From: an uncultured bacterium
GTDB taxonomy: Bacteria > Bacillota > Bacilli > Lactobacillales > Lactobacillaceae
Reading direction: 5' to 3'
Assembly: GCA_905214545.1 (NCBI GenBank)
Contig: CAJMMO010000003.1
Location: 1 to 64,000 of the forward strand
Length of the DNA stretch: 64,000 nucleotides
The translations under genes were made by a program, and so were the position numbers. A model generated the notes under the pieces. That model made no database searches. It saw nothing but the letters and a program-made list of their open reading frames with translations, and was not told where the DNA came from. Each line of letters starts with the position of its first letter. Position 1 is the stretch's first letter. This document shows, piece by piece, positions 40,134-48,220 of the stretch.

Positions 40134-40742
40134 ATGAGCAAACAGCGCGAAATCGAAGCAAAATATCTCTTGTCGCCAGCAGCCTTTACCGCCATCTTGC
40201 ATGATTTCCCGGGGAAAGCTGTTTTTACGCAGGAAAACTATTATTTTGACTCAGCAAGCCGCAGCCTCCACGAGCACATGTGCGGGCTGCGCATCCGCGT
40301 GTTGCAAGACCGCGCCGAGCAGACCTTGAAGGTGCCCGACCCGGACAAGGTGCAAGACAGCTACCACGAGGTGCTCGAAATCACCGACCCGCTGACCAGC
40401 CAGCAGGCCCAAGACCTGCTGGCCCAAAAACGGCCGGTCTTTGGCGGCCAAGTAGGACGCTACCTAGCTGAACACTTCCCTGACCTGGATTTGGTCCAAG
40501 TCAGCTGGAGCAAGACCCGCCGCAGCCTGCTGAACGGGCCGCAGGATTGCGAGCTGACACTGGATGAGACCAGCTACCCCGACGGCTATCGCGATTTTGA
40601 GCTGGAAATTGAGAACGTTTCGCCGGCGGCGATCAGCCAAGCCAGTGCTTTTTTACAAGACAAATACGACTTCACCCCCAGCCGGGCGACCAGCAACCAG
40701 AACAAGACTGACCGCGCCTGGCAGCACCGTTTGCCGCATTAG
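40134..40742 (+). CDS. CYTH-domain protein (YjbK type)
   Basis: A 202-residue CYTH/triphosphate tunnel protein. The ExExK signature is at the N-terminus (EIEAKYLL: Glu6, Glu8, Lys10) and the remaining tunnel strands include GLRIRVLQD and LTLDETSYPDGYRDFELEIENV. Members hydrolyse inorganic triphosphate or make cyclic AMP; the Firmicutes YjbK group has no settled role. It lies in the relQ/nadK neighbourhood, as yjbK does in Bacillus. The ATG follows AAAGGAAAAAATC. Confidence 0.85.
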   Translation: MSKQREIEAKYLLSPAAFTAILHDFPGKAVFTQENYYFDSASRSLHEHMCGLRIRVLQDRAEQTLKVPDPDKVQDSYHEVLEITDPLTSQQAQDLLAQKRPVFGGQVGRYLAEHFPDLDLVQVSWSKTRRSLLNGPQDCELTLDETSYPDGYRDFELEIENVSPAAISQASAFLQDKYDFTPSRATSNQNKTDRAWQHRLPH

Positions 40743-40753
40743 GAGCGCTTTTT

Positions 40754-41338
40754 ATGTACGAGATCTTTCTTTTTGTAAATCCATTAGGTATTGCCTGCTA
40801 CCGCAACGAACAGGTCCTGCGCGAGTTTTTTGCCGACCGCGGCGCGCGCATCTGCGTCACCTTTATCCCGATCGTCAGCCCGACCACCGTGGCCGACGAC
40901 ATGCGGCGCAAGGGCCTGCCGACTTGCAACTTCACCGCTTTTCGCAAGAGCAGCGAAAATGCCTACGAGGCCCTGCGGCTGTTCCACGCTATTAAGCAAA
41001 CTGCCGGCAACAAAAAAGCCCGCTGCTTTATCTACGACTTGCAAAAACAGGTCAACAGCCTGTGCCTGCCCTATTCGACCAAACTGGCAGCTGAAGTCGC
41101 AGACGACCTGGGCTTAGACTTTGAAAAAATCTCGGCCTTCAGCCACGACGCGGCCTTGCAAGAGTCCATCAACAACGACCAAGACATCGCCGACCGCTAC
41201 CAGATTCAGAGAACGCCGACTGCCGTCATCTTCGACGAAGAAAGCAGCGCGGCGGGCGTTCTGATCGAAGGCGCCTTTGACAAGGACAGCTTACAACGGG
41301 CCCTAGTCAACCAGATCTCGGGCATCCGCCTGCTGTAA
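40754..41338 (+). CDS. SpxH/YjbH-like DsbA-family protein
   Basis: A 194-residue protein of the DsbA-like SpxH/YjbH group, whose members hand Spx to ClpXP for degradation. The start MYEIFLFVNPLGIACYRNE matches the thioredoxin-fold beginning, but the usual CxxC is not intact: only one Cys (ACYRNE) remains in that region. A C-terminal stretch TPTAVIFDEESSAAGVLIEGAF holds the cis-Pro strand. Its position beside CYTH, coiA, mecA and spx supports the SpxH assignment, which is inference. The 3' end overlaps convergent coiA by 32 bases. Confidence 0.72.
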   Translation: MYEIFLFVNPLGIACYRNEQVLREFFADRGARICVTFIPIVSPTTVADDMRRKGLPTCNFTAFRKSSENAYEALRLFHAIKQTAGNKKARCFIYDLQKQVNSLCLPYSTKLAAEVADDLGLDFEKISAFSHDAALQESINNDQDIADRYQIQRTPTAVIFDEESSAAGVLIEGAFDKDSLQRALVNQISGIRLL

Positions 41339-42143
41339 GCTCAGACCAGGGCGGCTCGCAGCCGGGCTTGCGCCACTGGCAAAAGGCCTGCTCTGAAATA
41401 GAATCCAACTCCAGCTTATTTTCATACAACAACTGGGCCGCCTGCCGGCCCAGTTTTGTTTTGCGCCGCATTTGCTGGGCCAAGTACGCGCGCTGCTTGG
41501 CGGCATTGACCCTGGGCCGCACCAGTTGGGGCTTAAACGTCCAGAGCTTGCCCAGGCCCAGTTCGTCAAAGCTGAACAGGCGCTGCTGGTAAAAAAGCCG
41601 GTTGCTCCACGGCTGCTGCCAGATGTTGTACTTTAAACTCAGCTGGTGGCTGTCGGGGCGCACCTCCAGCAGGTAGCAGCCCCAGGCCGCATTTTCGCGC
41701 AAAAAAATAAGCTGGCTGTCTTTGAGCTGCTTAGTCAGATAGTGCCGGCTGCCGACCACCCAGACGTCGAGCACGCCGATTTCGGCGTAGCAAGCGTGGC
41801 GGTAGGCAAATTCCTCTTTAGAAAGCGGCGCGCACTGGACCTCAAAGGCCAGCTTGGGGCTGGCTAAGACGTCGGCCCTGATCCGCCCGCCGGCCAGCGG
41901 GACTTCGAGCTGGGCCGGCAGCCCCGCCGCCGTCAGCGCGCTTTTTAACAGGCACTTGCTCATAAAATGCTCTTGTTCTTCGCCCTGGCCGGTATAGAGG
42001 CAGATGTGTTTGAAAAAAGGACTGCGCTGCTGGCTGGCCACCAAGACGACTTGTTTTTGACAGCGCGGACAGCGAAATTTGCCTTGGTCGGCCCGGGCAG
42101 TCCTGGCCAAGACCAAGCGGCCGTTTAATAGTGCTGCATACAT
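41307..42143 (-). CDS. coiA: CoiA-like competence protein, probably C-terminally shortened
   Basis: CoiA is needed for transformation after DNA uptake, at the recombination step. The 278 residues include a zinc-like CPRCQKQVVLV near the start, a histidine motif (FFKHICL), and the restriction-like nuclease core GRIRADVLASPKLAFEVQCAPLSKEEFAYRHACY. CoiA proteins are usually longer; the last ~15 residues (after AFCQWRKPG) look unrelated and run into the 3' end of the spxH-like gene. The Bacillus pepF between coiA and yjbH is absent. Confidence 0.75.
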   Translation of the reverse strand: MYAALLNGRLVLARTARADQGKFRCPRCQKQVVLVASQQRSPFFKHICLYTGQGEEQEHFMSKCLLKSALTAAGLPAQLEVPLAGGRIRADVLASPKLAFEVQCAPLSKEEFAYRHACYAEIGVLDVWVVGSRHYLTKQLKDSQLIFLRENAAWGCYLLEVRPDSHQLSLKYNIWQQPWSNRLFYQQRLFSFDELGLGKLWTFKPQLVRPRVNAAKQRAYLAQQMRRKTKLGRQAAQLLYENKLELDSISEQAFCQWRKPGCEPPWSELTAGGCPRSG

Positions 42144-42171
42144 TTTTTGGACCTCCTGCCCCTAAATACGC

Positions 42172-42202
42172 AAAAAAAAGCCGAGCTCATGCTCGGCTTT
42201 TT
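42172..42202 (-). terminator. Terminator of mecA or upstream message
   Basis: AAAGCCGAGC/GCTCGGCTTT with a TCAT loop and long flanking A/T runs, between the mecA stop and the coiA start. Confidence 0.85.
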
Positions 42203-42225
42203 TATTTGCTGTATTTATTCTGTCT

Positions 42226-42891
42226 TTAATCCTTAGCTAATTCAAAGTAGTAGCGCAGGTTGGCTAAAGCGTCGTTGGCCATCAGGCAGCGGCCCGACCG
42301 CTTAACTTCTTCAAAGTCATCTTTTTGCACGGCTTCGCCAAACTCGCCGGCGATCAGCCAGGCGTCTTTTGGCCGCAGTTCAATGTAGTTTTCGTCTAAA
42401 AAGGCCAGGTCTAAGTAGTAGCGGCCGTCAAAGACGTATAAGCTGCTAGCTAAGCCATGGGCCCGCAGGCTGTCGGCCAAGCCCAGCACAGCGTCAAAGC
42501 TGGCAAAGGAGAAGACCCGCTGCTGTTCGTCGCCGAACTGGTCTTGCTTGTCTTGGCCCTGCCCAGCCAGGTGCTGGAACAAGTCGCCTAAGCCGCTTTG
42601 CCCGGAGCCTTCTTGCTGCAGGAAGTTGTCCAGCGAGCTGGCGCCTTTTTCCCCGACTTTGGAGATGAGCAGCTCGAGCCCGTCGTTGCTGGGCATGACC
42701 TGGAACGACACGGGACCGGCGTCTTCGAAGACGTGGTCGGTGTCGACTTCTTCTAGGATCGAATAGAAGAACTTTTGAATATCCTGCTTATGGCCCAACA
42801 GGTCCAGCTTGTCCATGCCTCTTTTTTTGAGTTCGGCTGCGTCCATGCGCACCCGCAGAGTATTCTCGTTAATTCGATCTACTTTTAACAT
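42226..42891 (-). CDS. mecA: Adaptor protein MecA
   Basis: Adaptor that delivers targets such as ComK to ClpC/ClpP in Bacillus. The 221 residues start with the conserved MLKVDRINENTLRVRMD, followed by a linker rich in Gln/Asp (QFGDEQQ) and a C-terminal Clp-binding domain (FASFDAVLGLADSLRAHGLASSLYVFDGRYYLDLAF). ClpC itself is not in this window; ClpE is. Own terminator; the spx gene is next upstream. Confidence 0.93.
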   Translation of the reverse strand: MLKVDRINENTLRVRMDAAELKKRGMDKLDLLGHKQDIQKFFYSILEEVDTDHVFEDAGPVSFQVMPSNDGLELLISKVGEKGASSLDNFLQQEGSGQSGLGDLFQHLAGQGQDKQDQFGDEQQRVFSFASFDAVLGLADSLRAHGLASSLYVFDGRYYLDLAFLDENYIELRPKDAWLIAGEFGEAVQKDDFEEVKRSGRCLMANDALANLRYYFELAKD

Positions 42892-42942
42892 CTTTTTCGC
42901 CTGCCTTGTACATAATATTGTAGCTTATTTGCTCTTCAAAAT

Positions 42943-42979
42943 AAAAGACGCTGGCTGTCAGTACACCGGCGTCTTTTTT
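42943..42979 (-). terminator. Terminator of spx
   Basis: AAAAGACGC/GCGTCTTTT stem and T run on the minus strand. Confidence 0.82.
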
Positions 42980-42992
42980 TCAATCATCTTAA

Positions 42993-43397
42993 TTATTCGG
43001 CAGCAGCCATTGCCTGGGCTTGCTGCAGTTCCATACGTCTTACCTTTCTTGGTAAAAAGCGTCTGATCTCATCTTCATTGTACCCGACTTGCAGGCGGCG
43101 GTCATCTAAGATGATTGGGCGGCGCAGCAGGCCTGGGTTTTTCCGAATCAATCTGACTAATTGGTCTAGGGACAGGTTGTCCAGGTTGATGTGCAGCTTT
43201 TTGAAAGCTTGGGAACGGGTGGAGATGATGTCTTCCGTGCCGTTTTCAGTCAACCGTAAAACCTGCATAATTTCTTCTTTATTCAGAGGGTTGGCAAAGA
43301 TGTTTCTCTCTTTATAGGCGATATCGTGCTGGTTCAGCCATGCCTTTGCTTTCCGGCATGAAGTGCAGCTCGGTGATGTGTATAAGGTTACAACCAT
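42993..43397 (-). CDS. spx: Transcriptional regulator Spx
   Basis: ArsC-like redox regulator that binds RNA polymerase alpha-CTD under thiol stress. The 134 residues have the CxxC redox switch (Cys11, Cys14 in SPSCTSCRKA) and the RNA-polymerase-binding region. In other Firmicutes it is degraded by ClpXP via SpxH, and an SpxH-like gene lies about 1.7 kb away here. AGGAGG is 8 bases before the ATG. The 5' leader holds a GGCAGA/TCTGCC hairpin just before the ribosome site. Confidence 0.95.
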   Translation of the reverse strand: MVVTLYTSPSCTSCRKAKAWLNQHDIAYKERNIFANPLNKEEIMQVLRLTENGTEDIISTRSQAFKKLHINLDNLSLDQLVRLIRKNPGLLRRPIILDDRRLQVGYNEDEIRRFLPRKVRRMELQQAQAMAAAE

Positions 43398-43459
43398 AAA
43401 AAGTGCCTCCTTCTTGGTTCAGCAGGCAGAATTAGTCTGCCGCTTTTGAAGCTAAATTA

Positions 43460-43487
43460 ATTATAGCACATTACTCACTTTTAGTAA
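43460..43487 (-). promoter_or_regulatory. spx promoter
   Basis: TTACTA (43487-43482), a 16-base spacer and TATAAT (43465-43460) with an upstream extended TG (TGTGCTATAAT). A TTACT/AGTAA inverted repeat overlaps the -35. Confidence 0.6.
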
Positions 43488-43586
43488 GTACTATTTTTAT
43501 TTATTTTTAATTCAGCCCCTCAATTAAGCTTGTCTATAAGTTAACAAGCAAAAAAGAAGAAAATATGAAGAAAAGGCAAAAAAATC

Positions 43587-45314
43587 TTAAGACTCTAAAT
43601 CCCTGATGAATTCTTCGGCGCGTTTGACGTTCTCCTGGCCGCTTCTGGCCTGCAGCGCGTCTGCGGTCAAGGCCGTGGCCTCCAGCAGCGAGATCTTCTT
43701 GATCAAGGCCCGCGCCTCTAAGATCTGGCCCGGGTTCATCGAAAAGACGTCGAGCCCCAGCCCCAGCAGGTAAGGGATCATCGTAACCGTCCCTGCGGCA
43801 GCGCCGCACATCCCGCACGGGATGTGGTGGTTGTGGGCCGCCTCAATGGTGTTTTTAATGAGGCTTAAGACCGCCGGGCTGGACGGCTGGTACAAATAGG
43901 CCACGGACTGGTTGCCGCGGTCGGCCGCCATCGTGTACTGGATCAAGTCGTTGGTGCCGATGGAGAAGAAGTCGACCTTGCTGGCGAACTGGTCGGCCTG
44001 CAGCGCAGCGGCCGGCACCTCGATCATCATGCCGACCTTGTAGTCGCCGATCTTGACGCCTTCGCGCTCCAGCCGGTCCTGCTCTTCGTGCAGGATCTTC
44101 AGGGCCCGGTCTAATTCATCCAAAGTGGCAATCATCGGGAACATGATGCCCAGCCGGCCGAAGGCAGAAGCCCGCAGCAGGGCCCGCAGCTGCATCCGGA
44201 AGATCTTTTGTTCGACAAAAGACAGGCGGATGGCCCGCAAGCCCAAAAACGGGTTCTGCTCGCGCGGCAGGTCCCAGTAAGACAGGCGCTTGTCGCCGCC
44301 GATGTCTAAGGTTCTGATGACGACGAGCCGGTCCGGCATTTTTTCCAAAGCTTCCTTATAAGCATCCAGCTGCTGGGACTCAGTCGGGAAGTTGGACTGG
44401 TTCATGTATAAAAATTCGGTGCGGTACAGGCCGATGCCTTCGGCACCCTTGGCCACGGCCTCGGGCAGGTCGCGGCTGGAGCCGATGTTGGCGGCAATTG
44501 AAACCGGGTTGCCATCCTTGGTCCGGGTCCCTTCGGCGGCCAGCTTGGCAGCCTGCTTGCGGGCGCGTTCTTCGTCGCGCTTTTTCTGCGCGTAGACGGA
44601 CAGGTCGGCTTCGCTGGGGTTGACCGAGACCAGGCCCTTGTATCCGTCGACGATCAGCTTGGTGCCGGTCTTGACCTGGCTGGTGACATTGCGCATGCCG
44701 ACGACGGCCGGGATCTCCAAAGACTGGGCCATGATGGCCGAGTGCGAGGTCTGGCTGCCTAAGTCCGTGACGATGCCCTTGACGTAGGCCTTGTTGAACT
44801 GGGCCGTGTCGCTGGGCGTCAGGTCGGAAGCGACGATGATCACCTCGTGGTCGATCAGGGCCGGGTCGGGCAGCTTTTTGCCTAACAGGTGGGCCAGCAG
44901 GCGGCGGGAAACGTCGTAGACGTCGGTGGCCCGGCCCTGCATGTACTCGTTGTCGGTCATGCTGCTTAAGATCGTGATGAATTTGTCTTCGACGCGCTTT
45001 AAGGCCGCCTCGCTGCAGATATGCTCGTCAGCGATAATTTCCTGGATCGCGCCGGTAAATTCTGGGTCCTGCAAGATCAGCATGTGGGCGTCAAAAACCT
45101 GGGCAGTCTCCTCCCCCATGGTCTGGCTGGCCGCTTTTTTGATCTGCTCGATTTCGTTGGCGGCGGCGCTCACCGCCTTTTCAAAACGGTCTTGTTCTAG
45201 GTCAACATCGACGATCTTTTTTTCTTCGAAAGATAAATCTGGCTGGATAAAAAGAAAAGCTGGAGCAGCGGTGATACCCGTGCTCGCAGCTATTCCATGC
45301 AAAACCTGAGCCAT
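43587..45314 (-). CDS. ptsI: Phosphoenolpyruvate-protein phosphotransferase (enzyme I)
   Basis: First enzyme of the sugar phosphotransferase system: moves phosphate from PEP to HPr. The 575 residues show the active-site histidine in GSQTSHSAIMAQSLEIP, the PEP-binding GGDKRLSYWDLPREQNPFLGLRAIR, and the C-terminal SIGTNDLIQYTMAADRGN and IPCGMCGAAAG segments. Full length. Its ATG is 2 bases after the ptsH stop: the standard ptsHI operon. Confidence 0.98.
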   Translation of the reverse strand: MAQVLHGIAASTGITAAPAFLFIQPDLSFEEKKIVDVDLEQDRFEKAVSAAANEIEQIKKAASQTMGEETAQVFDAHMLILQDPEFTGAIQEIIADEHICSEAALKRVEDKFITILSSMTDNEYMQGRATDVYDVSRRLLAHLLGKKLPDPALIDHEVIIVASDLTPSDTAQFNKAYVKGIVTDLGSQTSHSAIMAQSLEIPAVVGMRNVTSQVKTGTKLIVDGYKGLVSVNPSEADLSVYAQKKRDEERARKQAAKLAAEGTRTKDGNPVSIAANIGSSRDLPEAVAKGAEGIGLYRTEFLYMNQSNFPTESQQLDAYKEALEKMPDRLVVIRTLDIGGDKRLSYWDLPREQNPFLGLRAIRLSFVEQKIFRMQLRALLRASAFGRLGIMFPMIATLDELDRALKILHEEQDRLEREGVKIGDYKVGMMIEVPAAALQADQFASKVDFFSIGTNDLIQYTMAADRGNQSVAYLYQPSSPAVLSLIKNTIEAAHNHHIPCGMCGAAAGTVTMIPYLLGLGLDVFSMNPGQILEARALIKKISLLEATALTADALQARSGQENVKRAEEFIRDLES

Positions 45315-45316
45315 TT

Positions 45317-45580
45317 TTAGGCCAGGCCTTCCTTCTTCATTGAGTCGCTGATTGCTGAGATTGCTTCTTCTTCGTCTTCGCCGTCAGCGGTGATGGTGAC
45401 GTCGGACCCTTGGCCTACACCCAAGGACATCACACCCATGATGGACTTCAAGTTCACTGACTTGCCCTTGCATTCCAGGCTGATGTCAGAATTAAACTTT
45501 GAGGCAGTCTGAACGAGCAGAGTTGCTGGCCGTGCGTGAATCCCTGTAGCAGCAACAATGTGAAAATCGCGTGTTTGCAT
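45317..45580 (-). CDS. ptsH: Phosphocarrier protein HPr
   Basis: Central phosphate carrier of the PTS. The 87 residues have the PTS phosphorylation site His15 (TGIHARPA) and the regulatory Ser46 (NLKSIMGVMSLG) that HprK phosphorylates so that HPr acts as CcpA corepressor. The start is ATG 45580 with AAAGGAG upstream. Followed directly by ptsI. Confidence 0.98.
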   Translation of the reverse strand: MQTRDFHIVAATGIHARPATLLVQTASKFNSDISLECKGKSVNLKSIMGVMSLGVGQGSDVTITADGEDEEEAISAISDSMKKEGLA

Positions 45581-45634
45581 ATCTAAAACTCCTTTTCCAA
45601 CAAATATCCCGAGCTGAGACCCTGATATAGAGTA

Positions 45635-45663
45635 AGAATATCATTTTTTATTAATAATGACAA
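45635..45663 (-). promoter_or_regulatory. ptsHI promoter
   Basis: TTGTCA (45663-45658), a 17-base spacer and TATTCT (45640-45635) on the minus strand. An AAAGCGCTTT palindrome just upstream has a cre-like core but misses three consensus positions. Confidence 0.6.
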
Positions 45664-45676
45664 TAAAGCGCTTTCC

Positions 45677-45865
45677 TTATCTGTCCTTATCCTGTTTGTG
45701 GCGATAAATGATGCTGCCGCCGCGCTGAGCGACGCCGGAAATTTCCTGGCGCTTGCCGAAGTTGCGCAGGGCCTCCTGGAAGCCGAAAGCGTCTTTTGCT
45801 TCTATTTGATACTCTTTTAATTCCCCACTGATGAGCTGCTGCAGGATTTTTTCGTAATCTGCCAA
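45677..45865 (-). CDS. Small orphan protein divergent from clpE
   Basis: About 62 residues, acidic-basic mixed and without membrane segments. I use TTG at 45865 (next codons GCA GAT TAC; protein MADYEKILQQLISGEL) because GGAGG is 8 bases upstream; longer frames start inside that ribosome site. I do not recognise the family. The end (QRGGSIIYRHKQDKDR) is basic. The gene is divergent from clpE, and the CIRCE operator of clpE lies right upstream of its ribosome site (45884-45910), so HrcA may repress both. A stress-related partner of ClpE is possible but untested. Confidence 0.65.
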   Translation of the reverse strand: MADYEKILQQLISGELKEYQIEAKDAFGFQEALRNFGKRQEISGVAQRGGSIIYRHKQDKDR

Positions 45866-45883
45866 GATAAATTCCTCCAAGTC

Positions 45884-45910
45884 TTAGCACTTGACTCATG
45901 AGAGTGCTAA
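45884..45910. promoter_or_regulatory. CIRCE operator between clpE and the divergent small gene
   Basis: TTAGCACTT, nine bases (GACTCATGA), GAGTGCTAA: the 9-9-9 CIRCE layout with one base off consensus in the left arm. It spans the clpE -35 box and lies 18 bases before the divergent gene's TTG, so HrcA binding could control both directions. Confidence 0.9.
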
Positions 45911-45919
45911 TAATACAAT
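45891..45919 (+). promoter_or_regulatory. clpE promoter
   Basis: TTGACT (45891-45896), a 17-base spacer and TACAAT (45914-45919). The -35 lies inside the CIRCE element. Confidence 0.75.
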
Positions 45920-45952
45920 AAAACTAACCTAAATGAGAAAGGCGGCACCGAA

Positions 45953-48136
45953 ATGCAAATTTGTGAAAACTGTCATGAAAGACCGGCTACCATCCACCTT
46001 TTTGCGAAGTTGAATGGCGAAAGCCGCGAAATTAATTTATGTCAACAATGCTATCAACAATTAAGACAAGAACAAGGCCAAAGCAATATGAATAACGACG
46101 AATTCTTTAACTTAGATGACTTCTTCAGACTCGGTGGCGGCCAAAACCCGCAAAATCCGGGCAACCCAGACGACCAAGCCATGCGCCAGCAAATGGCCGG
46201 CGGCAATGGCGGCAACGGCAATTCCATTTTAAGCCAATACGGGACCGATTTAACTGCTTTAGCTAAAAAAGGCAAAATCGACCCGGTCATCGGCCGCGAC
46301 AGCGAAATTGCCCGCGTGATCGAAATCTTAAACCGCAGAACCAAGAACAACCCAGTCCTGATCGGTGAAGCCGGTGTCGGCAAGACTGCCGTCGTCGAAG
46401 GCTTAGCCCAGGAAATTGTCGACGGCTCCGTCCCAGCCAAGCTGCAAGACAAGCGCATCATTTCCTTGAACATGGTTTCCATGGTCCAAGGCACCGGCAT
46501 CAGAGGCCAATTTGAAAAGCGCATGCAGCAATTAATCAAGGAACTGCAAAACCACCCGGAGATCATCCTCTTCATCGATGAAATCCACCAGATCGTCGGC
46601 GCCGGCAACGCCGAAGGCGGCATGGACGCCGGCAACATCATCAAGCCGGCCCTGGCCCGCGGCGACCTGCAACTGATCGGTGCAACCACGATCAAGGAAT
46701 ACCGGGAAATTGAAAAAGACTCCGCTTTGGCTAGACGGTTCCAGCCAGTTGAAGTCAAGGAACCATCAGTCGACGAGACGATCAAGATCCTGCAAGGCAT
46801 CAAGGGCCGCTACGAAGACTACCACCACGTCCGTTACACCGACGAGGCGATCAACGCAGCCGCTAAGCTGTCAGCTCGTTACATCCAAGACCGCTTTTTG
46901 CCTGACAAGGCCATCGACCTGCTCGACGAAGCCGGCTCCAGAATGAACTTGACCATTCCTTACGTCGACAAGGACAAGATCAAAGAGCGGATCGACACGG
47001 CCGAAAAGCTGAAGCAGGACTCATTGAAGAATGAGGACTACGAAAAGGCTGCCTACTACCGCGACCAAATCGAAAAATACGACAAGATGAAGGATCAAAA
47101 AGTTGACCCGGACAAGACGCCAGTCATCACCGACACGATCATGAACAAGATCGTCGAAGAAAAGACCGGCATCCCTGTCGGCGACCTGCAAAAGCAGGAA
47201 AAGAGCCAGCTGCGTGACTTGGCAAGCGACTTGAAGAAGCAAGTCATCGGCCAAGACCAGGCTGTCGAAAAAGTAGCCCGCGCCATCAGAAGAAACCGCG
47301 TCGGCTTCAACAAGAGCGGCCGGCCAATCGGCTCCTTCCTGTTCGTCGGCCCAACCGGTGTCGGCAAGACCGAGCTGGCCAAGCAATTGGCTAAGCAGAT
47401 GTTCGGTTCAGAAAACGCCATGATCCGGCTCGACATGTCCGAATACATGGAACAGTACTCAGTTTCTAAGCTGATCGGTTCTGCTCCTGGTTACGTAGGC
47501 TACGAAGAAGCCGGCCAGCTGACCGAACAAGTTCGCCACAACCCATACAGCCTGATCCTGTTTGACGAAATTGAAAAAGCCCACCCGGATGTTTTGAACA
47601 TCCTGCTGCAGATCTTGGACGACGGCCGTCTGACCGACTCGCAAGGCCGGACCGTTTCCTTCAAGGACACGATCATCATCATGACCTCTAACGCCGGCCA
47701 GTCAGTCAAGTCCGTCAACGTCGGTTTCACCGCTGAAAACGCTGACGACAACAGCACCTTCAGAAACAGCTTGAGCGAATACTTCAAGCCTGAATTCCTG
47801 AACCGGCTGGACGACATCATCGAATTCAAGCCGCTGAGCAAGAAAGACCTGCTCAAGATCGTCAACTTGATGCTGGCTAAGACCAACGCCATGGTTGCCG
47901 ACCGCGGCATCAAGATCACCGTTACCGAACCGGCCAAAGAAAAGCTGGTCGACGACGGCTACAGCCCAGAGCTCGGCGCACGGCCATTGCGCAGAACGAT
48001 CCAAGAAGAAATCGAAGACAGAGTTGCCGATTACGAATTGGACCACCCAGACGGCAAGAACCTGACTGCCAGCCTGGAAAACGGCGAAATTGCCATCACG
48101 GCAGCCGATGCAACTGCCAAGGCAGACAACAAGTAA
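45953..48136 (+). CDS. clpE: ATP-dependent Clp protease ATPase subunit ClpE
   Basis: AAA+ unfoldase with an N-terminal zinc domain that partners ClpP. The 727 residues start with a four-cysteine zinc motif (Cys4, Cys7, Cys30, Cys33) that marks ClpE. Two AAA+ modules follow, with Walker A GEAGVGKTAVVEGLA and GPTGVGKTELAKQLA and a UVR-like region (KNEDYEKAAYYRDQIEKY). Full length. The CIRCE at its promoter implies HrcA repression and heat induction. A terminator follows. Confidence 0.97.
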   Translation: MQICENCHERPATIHLFAKLNGESREINLCQQCYQQLRQEQGQSNMNNDEFFNLDDFFRLGGGQNPQNPGNPDDQAMRQQMAGGNGGNGNSILSQYGTDLTALAKKGKIDPVIGRDSEIARVIEILNRRTKNNPVLIGEAGVGKTAVVEGLAQEIVDGSVPAKLQDKRIISLNMVSMVQGTGIRGQFEKRMQQLIKELQNHPEIILFIDEIHQIVGAGNAEGGMDAGNIIKPALARGDLQLIGATTIKEYREIEKDSALARRFQPVEVKEPSVDETIKILQGIKGRYEDYHHVRYTDEAINAAAKLSARYIQDRFLPDKAIDLLDEAGSRMNLTIPYVDKDKIKERIDTAEKLKQDSLKNEDYEKAAYYRDQIEKYDKMKDQKVDPDKTPVITDTIMNKIVEEKTGIPVGDLQKQEKSQLRDLASDLKKQVIGQDQAVEKVARAIRRNRVGFNKSGRPIGSFLFVGPTGVGKTELAKQLAKQMFGSENAMIRLDMSEYMEQYSVSKLIGSAPGYVGYEEAGQLTEQVRHNPYSLILFDEIEKAHPDVLNILLQILDDGRLTDSQGRTVSFKDTIIIMTSNAGQSVKSVNVGFTAENADDNSTFRNSLSEYFKPEFLNRLDDIIEFKPLSKKDLLKIVNLMLAKTNAMVADRGIKITVTEPAKEKLVDDGYSPELGARPLRRTIQEEIEDRVADYELDHPDGKNLTASLENGEIAITAADATAKADNK

Positions 48137-48148
48137 TTTTTAACAAGC

Positions 48149-48182
48149 AAAAGGACGGTCAGATTGCTGACCGCCCTTTTTG
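48149..48182 (+). terminator. Terminator of clpE
   Basis: AAAAGG-AC-GGTCAG/CTGACC-GC-CCTTTT with an ATTG loop and a T run. The -35 of the next gene (TTGCTG) lies in the loop/right arm. Confidence 0.82.
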
Positions 48183-48191
48183 TTTTATAAT
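48164..48191 (+). promoter_or_regulatory. Promoter of the 79-aa gene
   Basis: TTGCTG (48164-48169), a 16-base spacer and a perfect TATAAT (48186-48191). The -35 overlaps the clpE terminator hairpin. Confidence 0.55.
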
Positions 48192-48220
48192 TAAGACAAA
48201 AACACAAAAGCGAGGAAATA

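Noticed and set aside
43520..43560. GCTTGT/ACAAGC hairpin between ptsI and spx as a terminator of ptsI
   Set aside because: Only 6 bp with a 10-base loop and a poor T run on the minus strand.
45664..45675. cre-like AAAGCGCTTT upstream of ptsH
   Set aside because: Core is right but three consensus positions are missed; too weak to list as its own site.
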